Shown here: positions 32,324 through 41,489 of the stretch, piece after piece | How the letters are laid out: every line of letters starts with the position of its first letter | Position numbering within the stretch: position 1 is the first letter of the stretch | DNA from: CAYVQZ01 sp964453435 | GTDB lineage: Bacteria > Abyssobacteria > SURF-5 | NCBI GenBank assembly: GCA_964453435.1 | Contig: CAYVQZ010000014.1 | Location: 1 to 64,000, forward strand | Direction of reading: 5' to 3' | Length of the DNA: 64,000 bases | Made by a program: the position numbers and the translations under genes | Notes under the pieces: generated by a model | Database searches by the model: none | Seen by the model: only the letters and a program-made list of their open reading frames with translations | Told to the model about the DNA's origin: nothing

Positions 32324-32926
32324 ATGCCGCAAAGGACGTCAAGGGTTACGAAACTGACAGCCAAAGAGCTGCTTGTCCTATTCGAACAAGAGGGAGCGCT
32401 TCTCACCGGCCACTTTCATCTCTCGTCGGGGCTTCACAGCGAAAAGTATCTTCAATGCGCAATAATCCTTCAGCGCCCCGACCTGAGCGAACGCATCGGC
32501 TCAGCCATCGCGGCGAAATTTTCGCGTTCAAAGATTGACTGCGTGGTCGGGCCTGCGATTGGCGGCATCATTGTTGCGCATGAGGTGGCGCGCGCTCTCG
32601 GTGTGCGGGCAATGTTTACCGAACGCGAGTCGGACTCGATTACGCTCCGGAGGGGTTTCTCCATCAAGAAGGGTGAACGGGCGCTCGTCGTGGAAGATAT
32701 AACGACCACGGGCAGGTCGGTGAACGAAGTGATAGCGGCGTTGGAAGCGCTGAGCGCGGTGGTGGTTGGCGTTAGCGCCGTGATCGACCGCAGCGGCGGG
32801 GAAGCGCGATTCAGCGTGCCTTTCAAACCGCTGGCCCGGCTGCATGTCGCGACTTTTCGGCCCGAGGCGTGTCCCCTCTGCCGGCAGGGGTCGCCCATTT
32901 CCAAACCGGGGAGCCGAAAAGGCTAA
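32324..32926 (+). CDS. pyrE: Orotate phosphoribosyltransferase
   Basis: A 200-residue type I phosphoribosyltransferase. It has the substrate loop GHFHLSSGLHSEKYLQCA (about 29-46), VVGPAIGGIIVAHEVARALG and the PRPP-binding motif ALVVEDITTTGRSVNEV. It joins orotate and PRPP to form OMP. The C-terminal end contains CPLCRQG, a Cys pair seen in a subset of PyrE proteins. The gene follows pyrF by 10 bases and closes the pyr row; TGAGGAAATCCAG precedes the ATG. Confidence 0.95.
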   Translation: MPQRTSRVTKLTAKELLVLFEQEGALLTGHFHLSSGLHSEKYLQCAIILQRPDLSERIGSAIAAKFSRSKIDCVVGPAIGGIIVAHEVARALGVRAMFTERESDSITLRRGFSIKKGERALVVEDITTTGRSVNEVIAALEALSAVVVGVSAVIDRSGGEARFSVPFKPLARLHVATFRPEACPLCRQGSPISKPGSRKG

Positions 32927-32940
32927 CGGAGGCCATGGGG

Positions 32941-33492
32941 ATGCATTCCGAATATCCGGAACAATACAGAAAAACCGTTACGCTTGACGGATTGGAAATA
33001 TTTCTTCGCCCGATTAAGCCGACCGATGATGAACTGCTGGTGGAGATGTTTAATTCCTTATCCAAGGAGACCATTCACCTTCGGTTTTTTTCCACTTTGA
33101 AGTATATGCCGAAAGAACAACTCGAGAAGTTCACTCACATTGACTATGAACATCAGATGGCCATCGTTGCGCTGGTTCATAAAGACGGAAGGGAAGCAAT
33201 GGTGGCCGTCGGAAGATATACGCTGGAACAAGACGAACCCGGCGCGGCGGAATTCGCAATCGTCGTGCAGGACGATTACCAGGGGCGCGGTATCGGAACC
33301 GCGGTGCTCAGGCATCTGGCCCACGTCGCCAAACTCCAAGGGGTGCGACTCATTGTCGGATATATTATGAACGAAAATACACGCATGTTTTCGGTTCTGA
33401 AGAGAAGCGGGTTGATAATGACGAGAAAGAACTGGGACAGGGGTATCACGCGGGTGGATATCCCGATTGACGAAAACGTTCAGATTGAATAG
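32941..33492 (+). CDS. GNAT family acetyltransferase
   Basis: A 183-residue protein. The GNAT fold shows LRPIKPTDDELLVEMFNSLSKETIHLRFFS near the start, as in the acetyltransferase domains of PatZ/acyl-CoA-synthetase fusions, and the acetyl-CoA loop QDDYQGRGIGTAVLRHL. The group often acetylates lysines of metabolic enzymes; here the substrate is unknown. I placed the start at 32941 because GGAGG lies eight bases upstream; the ATG at 32935 is too close to that site. It overlaps no gene but is 14 bases after pyrE, so it is likely in the same operon. Confidence 0.87.
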   Translation: MHSEYPEQYRKTVTLDGLEIFLRPIKPTDDELLVEMFNSLSKETIHLRFFSTLKYMPKEQLEKFTHIDYEHQMAIVALVHKDGREAMVAVGRYTLEQDEPGAAEFAIVVQDDYQGRGIGTAVLRHLAHVAKLQGVRLIVGYIMNENTRMFSVLKRSGLIMTRKNWDRGITRVDIPIDENVQIE

Positions 33493-33520
33493 AGCGTTTC
33501 GACGCCCGGCCTTGAAGACT

Positions 33521-33550
33521 TTGACAGCCGCCCCGTTCAGATGCTACATT
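33521..33550 (+). promoter_or_regulatory. Predicted promoter
   Basis: A perfect ttgaca and tacatt are separated by 18 bases, ending 25 bases before the SPOR-protein gene at 33575. The -10 matches only moderately. Confidence 0.5.
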
Positions 33551-33574
33551 GTAACGCGGCGAGACTAACTCGCA

Positions 33575-34138
33575 ATGAGGAATATGCGAATAGGGTCCGG
33601 ACAATTTCTCTTGTTGATTGTTGGTATCCTGCTCTTATCGATCGGAGGCGGGCTTATAGGCGGCAGATGGGCCATCGAGAGACAGGAAATCCCGTCAACG
33701 ACTTCTTCAACCGAACTGATTCCTGATCCGCCGGGTTCTGGAGCGGCCGAGACCACGGCGGCGCCGGAAATCTCGAAGCCGACCACCCCGACGAAGAAGG
33801 CTTTGGAACCTGCTGCTCCGGCTTGGGATAAAACCCGCTCTGAACCAATTTTGGATAAAGAACAAGGGAGCCGGAGCGAGCCGTCGCTCGTACCCGGTCA
33901 GAAATATGTGATTCAGGCGATTTCCACGCCGAATCGGGGGGAGGCGTCTCACGCGCGGCACGAGATTATGGACGAGGGATTTCCAGCGGGGATTTTCGAA
34001 GCCAACCTCGGCGAGCGAGGGATGTGGTATCGGGTCTATATCGGCCCCTATAACGACGAATCGGAAGCCAAGGCTATTTTGAACTCGGTACAGCGGATTC
34101 CGGGTTTTCAAACAAGTTTTGTAAGACCACTTGATTGA
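33575..34138 (+). CDS. SPOR domain membrane protein
   Basis: A 187-residue protein. Residues 8-30 form one membrane helix, 32-105 a Pro/Thr/Ser-rich periplasmic linker, and 108-185 a SPOR domain (KYVIQAISTPNRGEASHARHEIMDEGFPAGIFEANLGERGMWYRVYIGPYNDESEAKAIL, quoted in parts). SPOR domains bind denuded glycan strands at division sites. The layout is that of FtsN-like or DedD-like proteins, without evidence for a specific one. It is 41 bases ahead of the nucleotidylyltransferase gene, with a good promoter just upstream. Confidence 0.85.
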   Translation: MRNMRIGSGQFLLLIVGILLLSIGGGLIGGRWAIERQEIPSTTSSTELIPDPPGSGAAETTAAPEISKPTTPTKKALEPAAPAWDKTRSEPILDKEQGSRSEPSLVPGQKYVIQAISTPNRGEASHARHEIMDEGFPAGIFEANLGERGMWYRVYIGPYNDESEAKAILNSVQRIPGFQTSFVRPLD

Positions 34139-34179
34139 GGCGCTTACGGGATGCTGTCGGTTAGAAAGGATTTTGGGCA

Positions 34180-34905
34180 ATGAAAGGTGTTGTGCTCGCG
34201 GGCGGGTTGGGAACCCGGCTGTATCCCCTCACCAAAGTCACAAACAAACATTTGCTCCCCATTTACAATAAACCGATGATTTTCTATCCCATCGAAACTC
34301 TCGTGCAGGCCGCGATCACGGACATCCTATTGGTCACGGGCGGCAACAGCGCGGGGGATTTCCTGCGACTTATTGGAAACGGCAAGGAATTCGGCCTCAA
34401 ACACATCAATTACACGTATCAGGAAGGCGAGGGCGGCATCGCCGAGGCCCTTGGACTTGCCGAACATTTCGCAGGCGACGACCTTGTCACGGTCATACTC
34501 GGCGATAACATAATTGAGGGTTCGATTCACAAGGCGGCCAGAGACTTTCAGAAACAGGGCGCCGGCGCCAAAATTTTTTTGAAAGAAGTGGCGGATCCGG
34601 AGCGATTCGGCGTGGCTATTCTTGACGGTGAAAAGGTCGTACGGATTGACGAAAAACCGAAGAAACCTGAAACAAACTATGCGGTGGTGGGAATATACAT
34701 GTACGACAATAGCGTCTTCGACATTATAAAGACGCTGAAGCCGTCAGACCGCGGCGAATTGGAGATAACCGACGTCAACAACGCTTACATCGAGCGTGGG
34801 ACGATGACGTACGAAATCCTCGATGGATGGTGGACCGACGCCGGTACCTTCTCATCCCTTGTGCGAGCCAACAAGCTGGTCGCCCAGCGTCACGGCATCA
34901 AATAG
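34180..34905 (+). CDS. Sugar-1-phosphate nucleotidylyltransferase (RmlA-like)
   Basis: A 241-residue nucleotidyltransferase with GLGTRLYPLTKVTNKHLLPIYNKPMI at the N-terminus (nucleotide and magnesium site), GDNIIEG, GVAILDGEKVVRIDEKP and WWTDAGTF near the end. These are the signatures of glucose-1-phosphate thymidylyltransferases of the short type. It activates a sugar-1-phosphate with dTTP or UTP for surface glycans. The short form lacks the C-terminal allosteric part of RmlA. It lies next to the large glycan cluster, although that cluster is on the opposite strand; the ~105-base gap has no gene. Confidence 0.9.
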   Translation: MKGVVLAGGLGTRLYPLTKVTNKHLLPIYNKPMIFYPIETLVQAAITDILLVTGGNSAGDFLRLIGNGKEFGLKHINYTYQEGEGGIAEALGLAEHFAGDDLVTVILGDNIIEGSIHKAARDFQKQGAGAKIFLKEVADPERFGVAILDGEKVVRIDEKPKKPETNYAVVGIYMYDNSVFDIIKTLKPSDRGELEITDVNNAYIERGTMTYEILDGWWTDAGTFSSLVRANKLVAQRHGIK

Positions 34906-35011
34906 CAAAGACGCACGCTCTTCCAGTTGACAAGCAGCCTTCGGCGCTTTCTTGTTTCACTGAAAATCGAATCCCGATTCAGGCGGTTTCGGCCGGCCTT
35001 GCCGGAACGGG

Positions 35012-37093
35012 TTATTGTCTGAGCGCCTGAGCGAACGCGCCCGCGCTCGTATTCCATTTGTCCCTCCGCAGGTATTCATCAAAAATTGCCACGGCCCGAC
35101 CACGGTCCCCTTGTTCGACATACAGCAGCGCGAGAAGCGAATATGCTTCAATGTTTCTATTGGACAACCGGATGGCCTGCTTCAGGGCAGCCTCGGCCTC
35201 GTGGAACATCTTCCGATGGAAATAGAGGCCTCCAATGTTCGAGCGACACTTCGAGAACTTCTGTTGCGCCGCGCTGTCACGAACGAACCGTTTGTCTGAG
35301 AGAAGCCTGGCTTCGAGCGAATTCCAATAGTCGATGTCGAACTGTACGGCTTCATCCGGGAGTGTCTCTAGCCTTTCCCGCTTTACCTCCATAACCAAAC
35401 CGGCCGGAACAGCGAAGTCATGTATCCAGTCGATCGGCAATCCTTCGTCGTAGTACATCGGCTTTCCCGGTCTGTTTCGCTGAAACAGTTTCAGGAGCAG
35501 ATAGGCGTTTATATTCATCGTTCTGTGGGCGCCATATACTCCGCCGCCTTCGATTCCCGCCAAACCATAGAGTGAGAAGGCCTCGGCATAATCGTTCGGC
35601 GATAGAAATTCGATGTCGGGAGCGTTGCGAGAAGCTTCAGCGGCATAGTTCTGATTCGCCAGTCTGTTAACGCTCAGGATTGAAACATCTCTTCGTTCTC
35701 CGTTCACCCATTTTAAATACATCGGTATCGAGTAAGCCGAATCGGTCCCCGCAAACAGGATAGCGCCTTCGCGCATGCTGTTCATCAGGCTTTCGCCGTA
35801 AAAAAGCGCGAACTCATGTCCTCGCATGCTTGCCTTGTCATAGTTCACGACAGCGGTCCACAGAGGGAGCGCGAGCAACGGAAAAACAACCAATGCCGCA
35901 GTCGCCAGCGGATGTTGAACTCGTCTGAGAGCTTTCGCCGCCATCAACCCGAGTATCCCCATTCCATATCCGCACCAGATTGCGAGGAATATCCACGAGG
36001 GGAGGAAATATATTCTGAGCAGGTCCTGCGCATTCAAATCGAGTTCCGTATTTGCGATTACCACCAGCGCGACTCCCACGCACAGGAAAGCCACTCCAGT
36101 GAAGACAAGCCAAATTCTCCCCTCTCTTCGAGAAAAACCGGCCACGAGCGCAGCAGGAGCCACGAACAGGACGGAAAGCGACTCGGAAACGGCTGATCTG
36201 AAAAAGAATTTCAATTGCGGGAGAATAACGGCGACCGGCCTTACCAGTTCGATGCTCCGATATTGTTTCCGAAAGACATGAAACCGGAACGCGTTCCAGG
36301 TTTCGGGATCGCCCCAGTTGATCGGAGGATTGGCCGAAGCCCGAATGGGAAGGTACAGGTACAACGCCAGGCCGAGCAGAAAAAATCCGACACATCCAAG
36401 CATCGCCCGTGCTGAAATGATGATGAGAGGACGTCGGAGCAGAACGAGCAGAACGATCGCAGGAGCCAGCAATAACAGCGTCTGATGATTCGCCTGCCCC
36501 ATTCCGAACAAGAAGGCTGCGGCAAACAACCACCCCTTCTTCCACGGCGCTTCAATCCAGAGTGCGAGAACGAGAAGAATGAGACAGATGAGGAGGTTGT
36601 TCAGGGCGTAGACCTCTGCAATCAGCGACTGCTGCCAGAACGTCGGTGAAAAGGCAAGGCAGAGCGAGGCTGCGACTGACGCTGTCCCGAGTATGATGCC
36701 GGTTCCCGGGTTGTGGAAATACTCGTTTGACAGGATTCGAAAGCATACCAGTGGAAGTGTTCTTACTATGATAAGAGCCAATATCCCCACGGCGGCCGCG
36801 CCGAAAATGGCCGACATCAGGTTCAGCCTGAAAGCGATGTCGCCCAAGGGAAGGAACGAGAACATCTTGGCAAGAATCAGCCACAGGGGATAGCCGGGAG
36901 GATGAGCGACACCCAGTGTGACGGCGGCGGTTATCAGTTCGCCCGAATCCCCAAACGTAACGGTGGGCGCAAGGGTGAACAGATAGAGGGAAAGCGCCGC
37001 AACGCCTGCAACAAGCGCTGACACCGTCTCGCGCGGTCGGAGAGCGACAGGCGAATGAGTCCGTTCGAATGGGGTGGCCGGATGCTTTGGCAT
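35012..37093 (-). CDS. DUF2723 multi-spanning membrane protein with C-terminal TPR
   Basis: A 693-residue protein with about ten hydrophobic segments in residues 25-430. The DUF2723 signature FTLAPTVTFGDSGELITAAVTLGVAHPPGYPLW falls near 43-75 (acidic loop after the first helix). A soluble part with ...FAGTDSAYSIPMYLKW... follows, and the C-terminus has a short TPR-like pair (SNIGGLYFHRKMFHEAEAALKQAIRL). Such proteins resemble lipid-linked-sugar glycosyltransferases of the GT-C fold, with an Asp/Glu-bearing first loop. Start ATG at 37093 leaves three bases to the radical SAM gene upstream, so they are co-transcribed. It is the last gene of the glycan cluster. Confidence 0.85.
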   Translation of the reverse strand: MPKHPATPFERTHSPVALRPRETVSALVAGVAALSLYLFTLAPTVTFGDSGELITAAVTLGVAHPPGYPLWLILAKMFSFLPLGDIAFRLNLMSAIFGAAAVGILALIIVRTLPLVCFRILSNEYFHNPGTGIILGTASVAASLCLAFSPTFWQQSLIAEVYALNNLLICLILLVLALWIEAPWKKGWLFAAAFLFGMGQANHQTLLLLAPAIVLLVLLRRPLIIISARAMLGCVGFFLLGLALYLYLPIRASANPPINWGDPETWNAFRFHVFRKQYRSIELVRPVAVILPQLKFFFRSAVSESLSVLFVAPAALVAGFSRREGRIWLVFTGVAFLCVGVALVVIANTELDLNAQDLLRIYFLPSWIFLAIWCGYGMGILGLMAAKALRRVQHPLATAALVVFPLLALPLWTAVVNYDKASMRGHEFALFYGESLMNSMREGAILFAGTDSAYSIPMYLKWVNGERRDVSILSVNRLANQNYAAEASRNAPDIEFLSPNDYAEAFSLYGLAGIEGGGVYGAHRTMNINAYLLLKLFQRNRPGKPMYYDEGLPIDWIHDFAVPAGLVMEVKRERLETLPDEAVQFDIDYWNSLEARLLSDKRFVRDSAAQQKFSKCRSNIGGLYFHRKMFHEAEAALKQAIRLSNRNIEAYSLLALLYVEQGDRGRAVAIFDEYLRRDKWNTSAGAFAQALRQ

Positions 37094-37096
37094 CGT

Positions 37097-38560
37097 CTAT
37101 TTTCTGAAAGGAGGAAATTTCAACAAGCTTCTTCGAAAATTGTACCACATATCTTTGTGAAACGGCATCTGGATAAGCCGTGGAACGACCAGGAAAAAAA
37201 GGAATGAAGGAAACAGCCACCGATACCAGCCACTGTCGAGGAGGAAATTGACCGTGCGGGGTTTCACGAACGGGATAAGTGTGAACAACGCCTGTATACG
37301 CGCCAGCGGGCGGATATCTCTGACGGATCCCCCCTTGAAGTAGTCCCTCTCAACCCCCTCCTCAATCGCTTCCATATCGAGGTCGGACAGTAAATTGTGG
37401 TCACGAGCCATATTTATGATTTCGGTTCCCGGATAGTATCGCATCCAAAAACAATTTATGTGGTCGGGCTGAACGCGCGTATAGTGGCGAACGGCCTCGA
37501 TATAATCTGCCTCTTCATGCAAAGGAAGTCCGAAGATATGGTCCACATCGAGATAGATTCCCGCCTTTTTCACTGCGTTACAAGCCTTCACAATTTGTTC
37601 GTTGGTCTCATATCTGCGACAGACGTCGCGCTTGAGACTTTCATTCCAGGTCTGAATCCCAATCTGGATTCGTTTGCATCCGGCATCGGCAAGGAGAGCG
37701 GCAACCTCGTTATCAATATGCCTGGCGCTCCCGATGCAGCGGAAAATGGTTCCGACGTCGGTCTTATACATCCGAATAAATTCTTCGAGCCATTCCCGGT
37801 CACTAAGGAAGTCGTCATCGAGAAAAAAAACCATTTGAAAAGGATTCTCCTTTGCCGCGAGCACGAGCTCTTCGATCACGCTTTCCACCCTGCGTTTCCG
37901 AAGAAAGTTGCGCCCGCCATACATCTTGTTCAGCAGGCTGTTGCAACAGTAGGTGCAGGAGTACGGGCACCCCCTGCTTGTCATCACATAGTAAATCTCC
38001 CTGTAGACAGGAACTTGCTCGGTGAAAATGTTTTTATCGGGGAACGGTATCGAGTCCAGGTCCGCTATTGGAGGCCGCGGAGCGTTCTCGATAATTTTCG
38101 CATTCGACTTACACCACACGTTTGCAATGTGCGTGTCGTCGCCGCCAGAATCAAGCGCCTGTGCGAGGTCAAGCAGGGCGCCTTCTCCCTCTCCCACGAC
38201 AGCGTAATCGACAAACGGATTCTGGATGGTTCGCCGCGGGAGCGCTGTTACGTGAATTCCGCCGAAAACAATGGGCACATCGGATATTGTCTTGAGTTCC
38301 CTGGCCACAGCGCATGCCCACCGATAGTAATCGGACACAATGGAGAAGGCGACGAGATCGGGTTTTTCCCGAGCGATGCGCGCGGCCACTTTCGAAGGCC
38401 GCTTCAGCCTTCTGGAAACGGCCGGAACATTGAGATACTCGCTGTCGAAAATAAAGGATTCATAAACAAGCGAGGTGTCGTGCCCGTGCTGTTTGAGCAC
38501 CGCTGAGAGATACTCGATAGCAATCGATTCAGCTTCCTTATAGACGAACACTACCTTCAT
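37097..38560 (-). CDS. B12-binding-type radical SAM protein
   Basis: A 487-residue protein. The N-terminal Rossmann-like B12-binding domain (about 1-150) reads VVFVYKEAESIAIEYLSAVLKQHGHD, then VAFSIVSDYYRWACAVAREL and VFGGIHVTALPRRTI. The radical SAM domain has its 4Fe-4S cysteines in RGCPYSCTYCCNSL (about 196-210), with a following barrel and a C-terminal helical part ending in a hydrophobic stretch (about 445-470). Such enzymes methylate or rearrange unactivated carbons of lipids or glycans. The extra Cys in CTYCC is near the cluster. In a glycan cluster its substrate is probably a lipid or lipid-linked sugar. Confidence 0.88.
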   Translation of the reverse strand: MKVVFVYKEAESIAIEYLSAVLKQHGHDTSLVYESFIFDSEYLNVPAVSRRLKRPSKVAARIAREKPDLVAFSIVSDYYRWACAVARELKTISDVPIVFGGIHVTALPRRTIQNPFVDYAVVGEGEGALLDLAQALDSGGDDTHIANVWCKSNAKIIENAPRPPIADLDSIPFPDKNIFTEQVPVYREIYYVMTSRGCPYSCTYCCNSLLNKMYGGRNFLRKRRVESVIEELVLAAKENPFQMVFFLDDDFLSDREWLEEFIRMYKTDVGTIFRCIGSARHIDNEVAALLADAGCKRIQIGIQTWNESLKRDVCRRYETNEQIVKACNAVKKAGIYLDVDHIFGLPLHEEADYIEAVRHYTRVQPDHINCFWMRYYPGTEIINMARDHNLLSDLDMEAIEEGVERDYFKGGSVRDIRPLARIQALFTLIPFVKPRTVNFLLDSGWYRWLFPSFLFFLVVPRLIQMPFHKDMWYNFRRSLLKFPPFRK

Positions 38561-38578
38561 GAAACTTCGGTGGCCAGT

Positions 38579-39649
38579 TTACTTCTCCCATTGGGCGGCG
38601 GACCCGATGCGCAATGTCAGCACATCCAGCCAGCCGAGGAGGATTCCGACCTGTTGGATAACAGGAAAATAATGTGCCTTTGCAATAATGAAAGCGGATA
38701 CCGCAACTCCCGAGAGAATCGCTATCTTCCAATTCCACACGAGAAGGTACGAACCGACGTAAACAAGCATAAGGGGAGAGAATACCGCCAGCATGCGGCG
38801 CACCGGAAAGATCAGCAGGCCGAACCAGCCGTAACGAGGATTCATGAGCATATGGATGTACCGGAAGAGAACAGGAATAGTGAGAGCCACCCTCCGACGT
38901 ATCTGCTTCATCTCCGCCTTGAAACTCTGAGGGCCGGTCTCATAGACCACGGCCTGAGCGTCGATGATGGAGCGATATCCCTGGGACCGCAACCTGAAAT
39001 TGATCTCGAGGTCATCGACTATGCAATCAGGGGGGAATTCCGGAAGCAGGGTCTTTCGAAACGACATCAGCTTCCCGTCAAGACTGATTACGGTGTCAAG
39101 CCTTCCTTCGAGCGCTCGCAATTCCCAGTCAGCTTCGTGATATTTCGTTTTGCTGCGACCGAAGAAGGGATGGCTGGCTTCGACAACGGCTGTTCCGCCG
39201 ACGGCGCCTATTCTTTCGTCGGCATAGCATGTCACGAGCGACGCCAGCGCGTCCGGTTTCAATACGGTGTCCGCGTCGGTAACAACGACTATTTCAGACC
39301 GCGCATTTTGTATTCCCACGTTGATCGCGTTTATCTTTCCCCGCGGTGAATTAAGAACGGTTACTGGATACGACGAAGCGATTTCCCGCGTTCTGTCCGT
39401 GGAGGAATTATCCACCACCAGAATCTCCATCTTTTCGGCAGGGTATTCGAGCTTTCGCAGGTCTTCGATTTTTCGGTCTATGTTGGTTTCCTCGTTGAAG
39501 GCCGGCACGACAACCGTCACCTCGGGAGCTTGCTCCGCCCGGGGTACTGGCCTGTTTCGTGTCAGATATCTCATGAGCGGCGCGTAGCCGACAATCAGGA
39601 AGGCAAGGTATCCGCATATCAGGAAAAACAATGTCGTCGCGATGGTCAT
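38579..39649 (-). CDS. Membrane glycosyltransferase, family 2
   Basis: A 356-residue GT2 protein. One helix at 5-25, then the catalytic domain VTVVVPAFNEETNIDRKIEDLRK, VDNSSTDRTREI and VVVTDADTVLKPDALASLV (DxD). The GT2 acceptor block is around KTLLPEFPPDCIVDDLEINFRLRSQGYRSI (processive QxxRW is not seen). Two to three C-terminal hydrophobic segments (about 270-335) follow. It transfers a sugar from a nucleotide donor at the inner membrane. The stop lies 19 bases from the downstream radical SAM gene, in the same direction. Confidence 0.9.
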   Translation of the reverse strand: MTIATTLFFLICGYLAFLIVGYAPLMRYLTRNRPVPRAEQAPEVTVVVPAFNEETNIDRKIEDLRKLEYPAEKMEILVVDNSSTDRTREIASSYPVTVLNSPRGKINAINVGIQNARSEIVVVTDADTVLKPDALASLVTCYADERIGAVGGTAVVEASHPFFGRSKTKYHEADWELRALEGRLDTVISLDGKLMSFRKTLLPEFPPDCIVDDLEINFRLRSQGYRSIIDAQAVVYETGPQSFKAEMKQIRRRVALTIPVLFRYIHMLMNPRYGWFGLLIFPVRRMLAVFSPLMLVYVGSYLLVWNWKIAILSGVAVSAFIIAKAHYFPVIQQVGILLGWLDVLTLRIGSAAQWEK

Positions 39650-39662
39650 TCCTTCGCCTTGT

Positions 39663-40736
39663 CTATGGAACCGCCCGTTTCACAAGCGTACGCATGACGC
39701 TCCAGGGGCGGAACAAAACGTTGATTGTTTGATAGCAAGGATGATAGCAGTAGCATTTTCCCGCCGCGACGTTTGCGCGAGCTTTCCGGGAAGCCTCGCT
39801 GTTCCACAGTGCTGAAAAATCATAATCAAAATCTCTGAAGGAAGCGAACGGCTCGAGCATCTCGCAGAGGGAGACCTCGCCGGACGCGCCCAGAACCAGG
39901 GTCATTCGGTCGGCCACACACGGGATTATTTGTCTTTTTTCCCTCCGAATCTTCAGGAACTGGTCATAATAGTCTTCGAGAACCGCTTCATACACGCGCT
40001 TCAGCATCGAGTGGTGTTTTCGCAGCCGTTCATAGCCGCCGTAACGGCGCAACACCTGTTTGATCTTCTCGCACAGTTCGGGCAGTTTTTCTTCCGGAGG
40101 CAGCGTGAGCGCACTGTCTGCCGGAACACCGCGGAGGAAATCAAATGTGTGCAGGTCCGGCTCCAGCTTGTCGACGAAATCCCGTATTTCATCGAAGCGC
40201 TCGTAATTGAGATTGCTTAAAACACTATGAAACTTCACCGACAGGTTCGGCAGTTTCTGCCTCAAGGGCTTCACGTGCTCCCACGTTTTTATCAACGCAT
40301 CGAAGCTTCCCGGTGTGCCGCGCATCCGGTCCTGCTCCGCCCCGACGCCGTCGATTGACAGCACCAGGCTCAGGGTGGCTTCTGTCGCTCGCACGCAGAT
40401 TTCCTCCGTCATCGAGCGCACCCGCTCGCTCAGAAAAGCATTCGTCGGGAGAGTAATGTGACGGACCCTGTTGTTCTCATAAAACGCTGCGACAATCTGT
40501 GGCAAATCGTCACGAAGAAACGGTTCTCCGCCCGAAAGGAGCAGCCAGGGAAGTTCGGGAAGAGATTGTGTGATTTTTGTGACTTCCTGAATGTCAAGTT
40601 CCGGGTCCTTGAGCAGGGTTCGCTCCCAACTGAAACACGAGAGACAGCGCGCGTTGCACTTTCGCGTGACATGGTAGATGATTTGGAAGGGCTCCTTTTT
40701 TCGAATAAAGTTGAGATAGTCGCGGAAGGCACTCAT
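39663..40736 (-). CDS. Radical SAM protein with SPASM-like C-terminus
   Basis: A 357-residue protein. Cluster cysteines sit in YHVTRKCNARCLSCFSW (residues 26-36 region, C-x3-C-x2-C). GGEPFLRDDLP gives the SAM-binding GGE. The C-terminal region carries further cysteines (IPCVADRMTLVLGASGEVSLCEML and AGKCYCYHPCY), suggesting an auxiliary Fe-S cluster as in SPASM/twitch proteins. Such enzymes modify peptides or sugars; the glycan setting favours a sugar or lipid substrate. Its start overlaps the stop of the upstream mannosyltransferase-like gene (ATGA), so they are coupled. Confidence 0.85.
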   Translation of the reverse strand: MSAFRDYLNFIRKKEPFQIIYHVTRKCNARCLSCFSWERTLLKDPELDIQEVTKITQSLPELPWLLLSGGEPFLRDDLPQIVAAFYENNRVRHITLPTNAFLSERVRSMTEEICVRATEATLSLVLSIDGVGAEQDRMRGTPGSFDALIKTWEHVKPLRQKLPNLSVKFHSVLSNLNYERFDEIRDFVDKLEPDLHTFDFLRGVPADSALTLPPEEKLPELCEKIKQVLRRYGGYERLRKHHSMLKRVYEAVLEDYYDQFLKIRREKRQIIPCVADRMTLVLGASGEVSLCEMLEPFASFRDFDYDFSALWNSEASRKARANVAAGKCYCYHPCYQTINVLFRPWSVMRTLVKRAVP

Positions 40737-41449
40737 TTCTTACCAAATAACTGTTGGAACCGAAGTGTCCAGACTCGCCACACCGCCTCCCCCACTATTC
40801 CATAGGTGATTTTCGACTCGCCGATCTCGCGGTCGACGAAAATGACCGGTATTTCCTTGATACGGAACCCTTTCCTCCAGACCATGTGGGACATTTCGAT
40901 TTGGAAGGAATACCCGTTCGAGCGAACGCTGTCAAGGTCGAGCTGCTCAAGCAGTTCTCTGCGAAAACACTTGTAGCCCGCGGTTAAATCCGTCAGAGGA
41001 AGCCCGGTTATCAACCGGGCGTACCAGTTCCCGATCTTGCTGATAATCAGCCGGTTCAGCGGCCAATTCACAATGCTGATTCCCTTCACATACCGGGACC
41101 CGACCACCATATCCGCATCTTGGATAGCTTCGAGGAAATCCGGTATGTATTTGGGGTCGTGGGAAAAATCCGCATCCATCTCAAAGACATATTTCGCGTC
41201 GGTCTTGTTCAGCGCGTATTTGAACCCATCGATATAAGCGGAGCCCAAGCCCATTCTGGCGGGTCGGTGCAACACGTGCACCTTGCCCGTTTCGCGAGCG
41301 AACTCATCCGCAAGCGTTCCGGTGCCATCCGATGAGTTATCATCGACAATGAGAACATGAACTCGGTCATCCACGGCAAAGATGGCGGGAACCAGTTGTT
41401 TCACGTTTTCCCGTTCGTTGAGGGTTGGTATCACCACGAGCGCTTCCAT
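40733..41449 (-). CDS. Polyprenyl-phosphate mannose synthase-like glycosyltransferase
   Basis: A 238-residue GT2 enzyme of the dolichol-phosphate-mannose synthase type. It has VVIPTLNERENVKQLV, IVDDNSSDGTGTLADEF, VFEMDADFSHDPKYIPDFL (DxD) and VVGSRYVKG, then LTDLTAGYKCFRRELLE and a C-terminal GESKITYGIVGEAVWRVW. These transfer mannose or glucose from GDP/UDP-sugar to polyprenyl phosphate, making donors for GT-C enzymes such as the TMTC-like and DUF2723 proteins encoded here. There is no membrane segment, so it is peripheral. It overlaps the radical SAM gene by four bases. Confidence 0.9.
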   Translation of the reverse strand: MEALVVIPTLNERENVKQLVPAIFAVDDRVHVLIVDDNSSDGTGTLADEFARETGKVHVLHRPARMGLGSAYIDGFKYALNKTDAKYVFEMDADFSHDPKYIPDFLEAIQDADMVVGSRYVKGISIVNWPLNRLIISKIGNWYARLITGLPLTDLTAGYKCFRRELLEQLDLDSVRSNGYSFQIEMSHMVWRKGFRIKEIPVIFVDREIGESKITYGIVGEAVWRVWTLRFQQLFGKK

Positions 41450-41489
41450 AATCTCTCTCTTTCGGGGTCTGCCTTTCCCGTGCTTGCGT

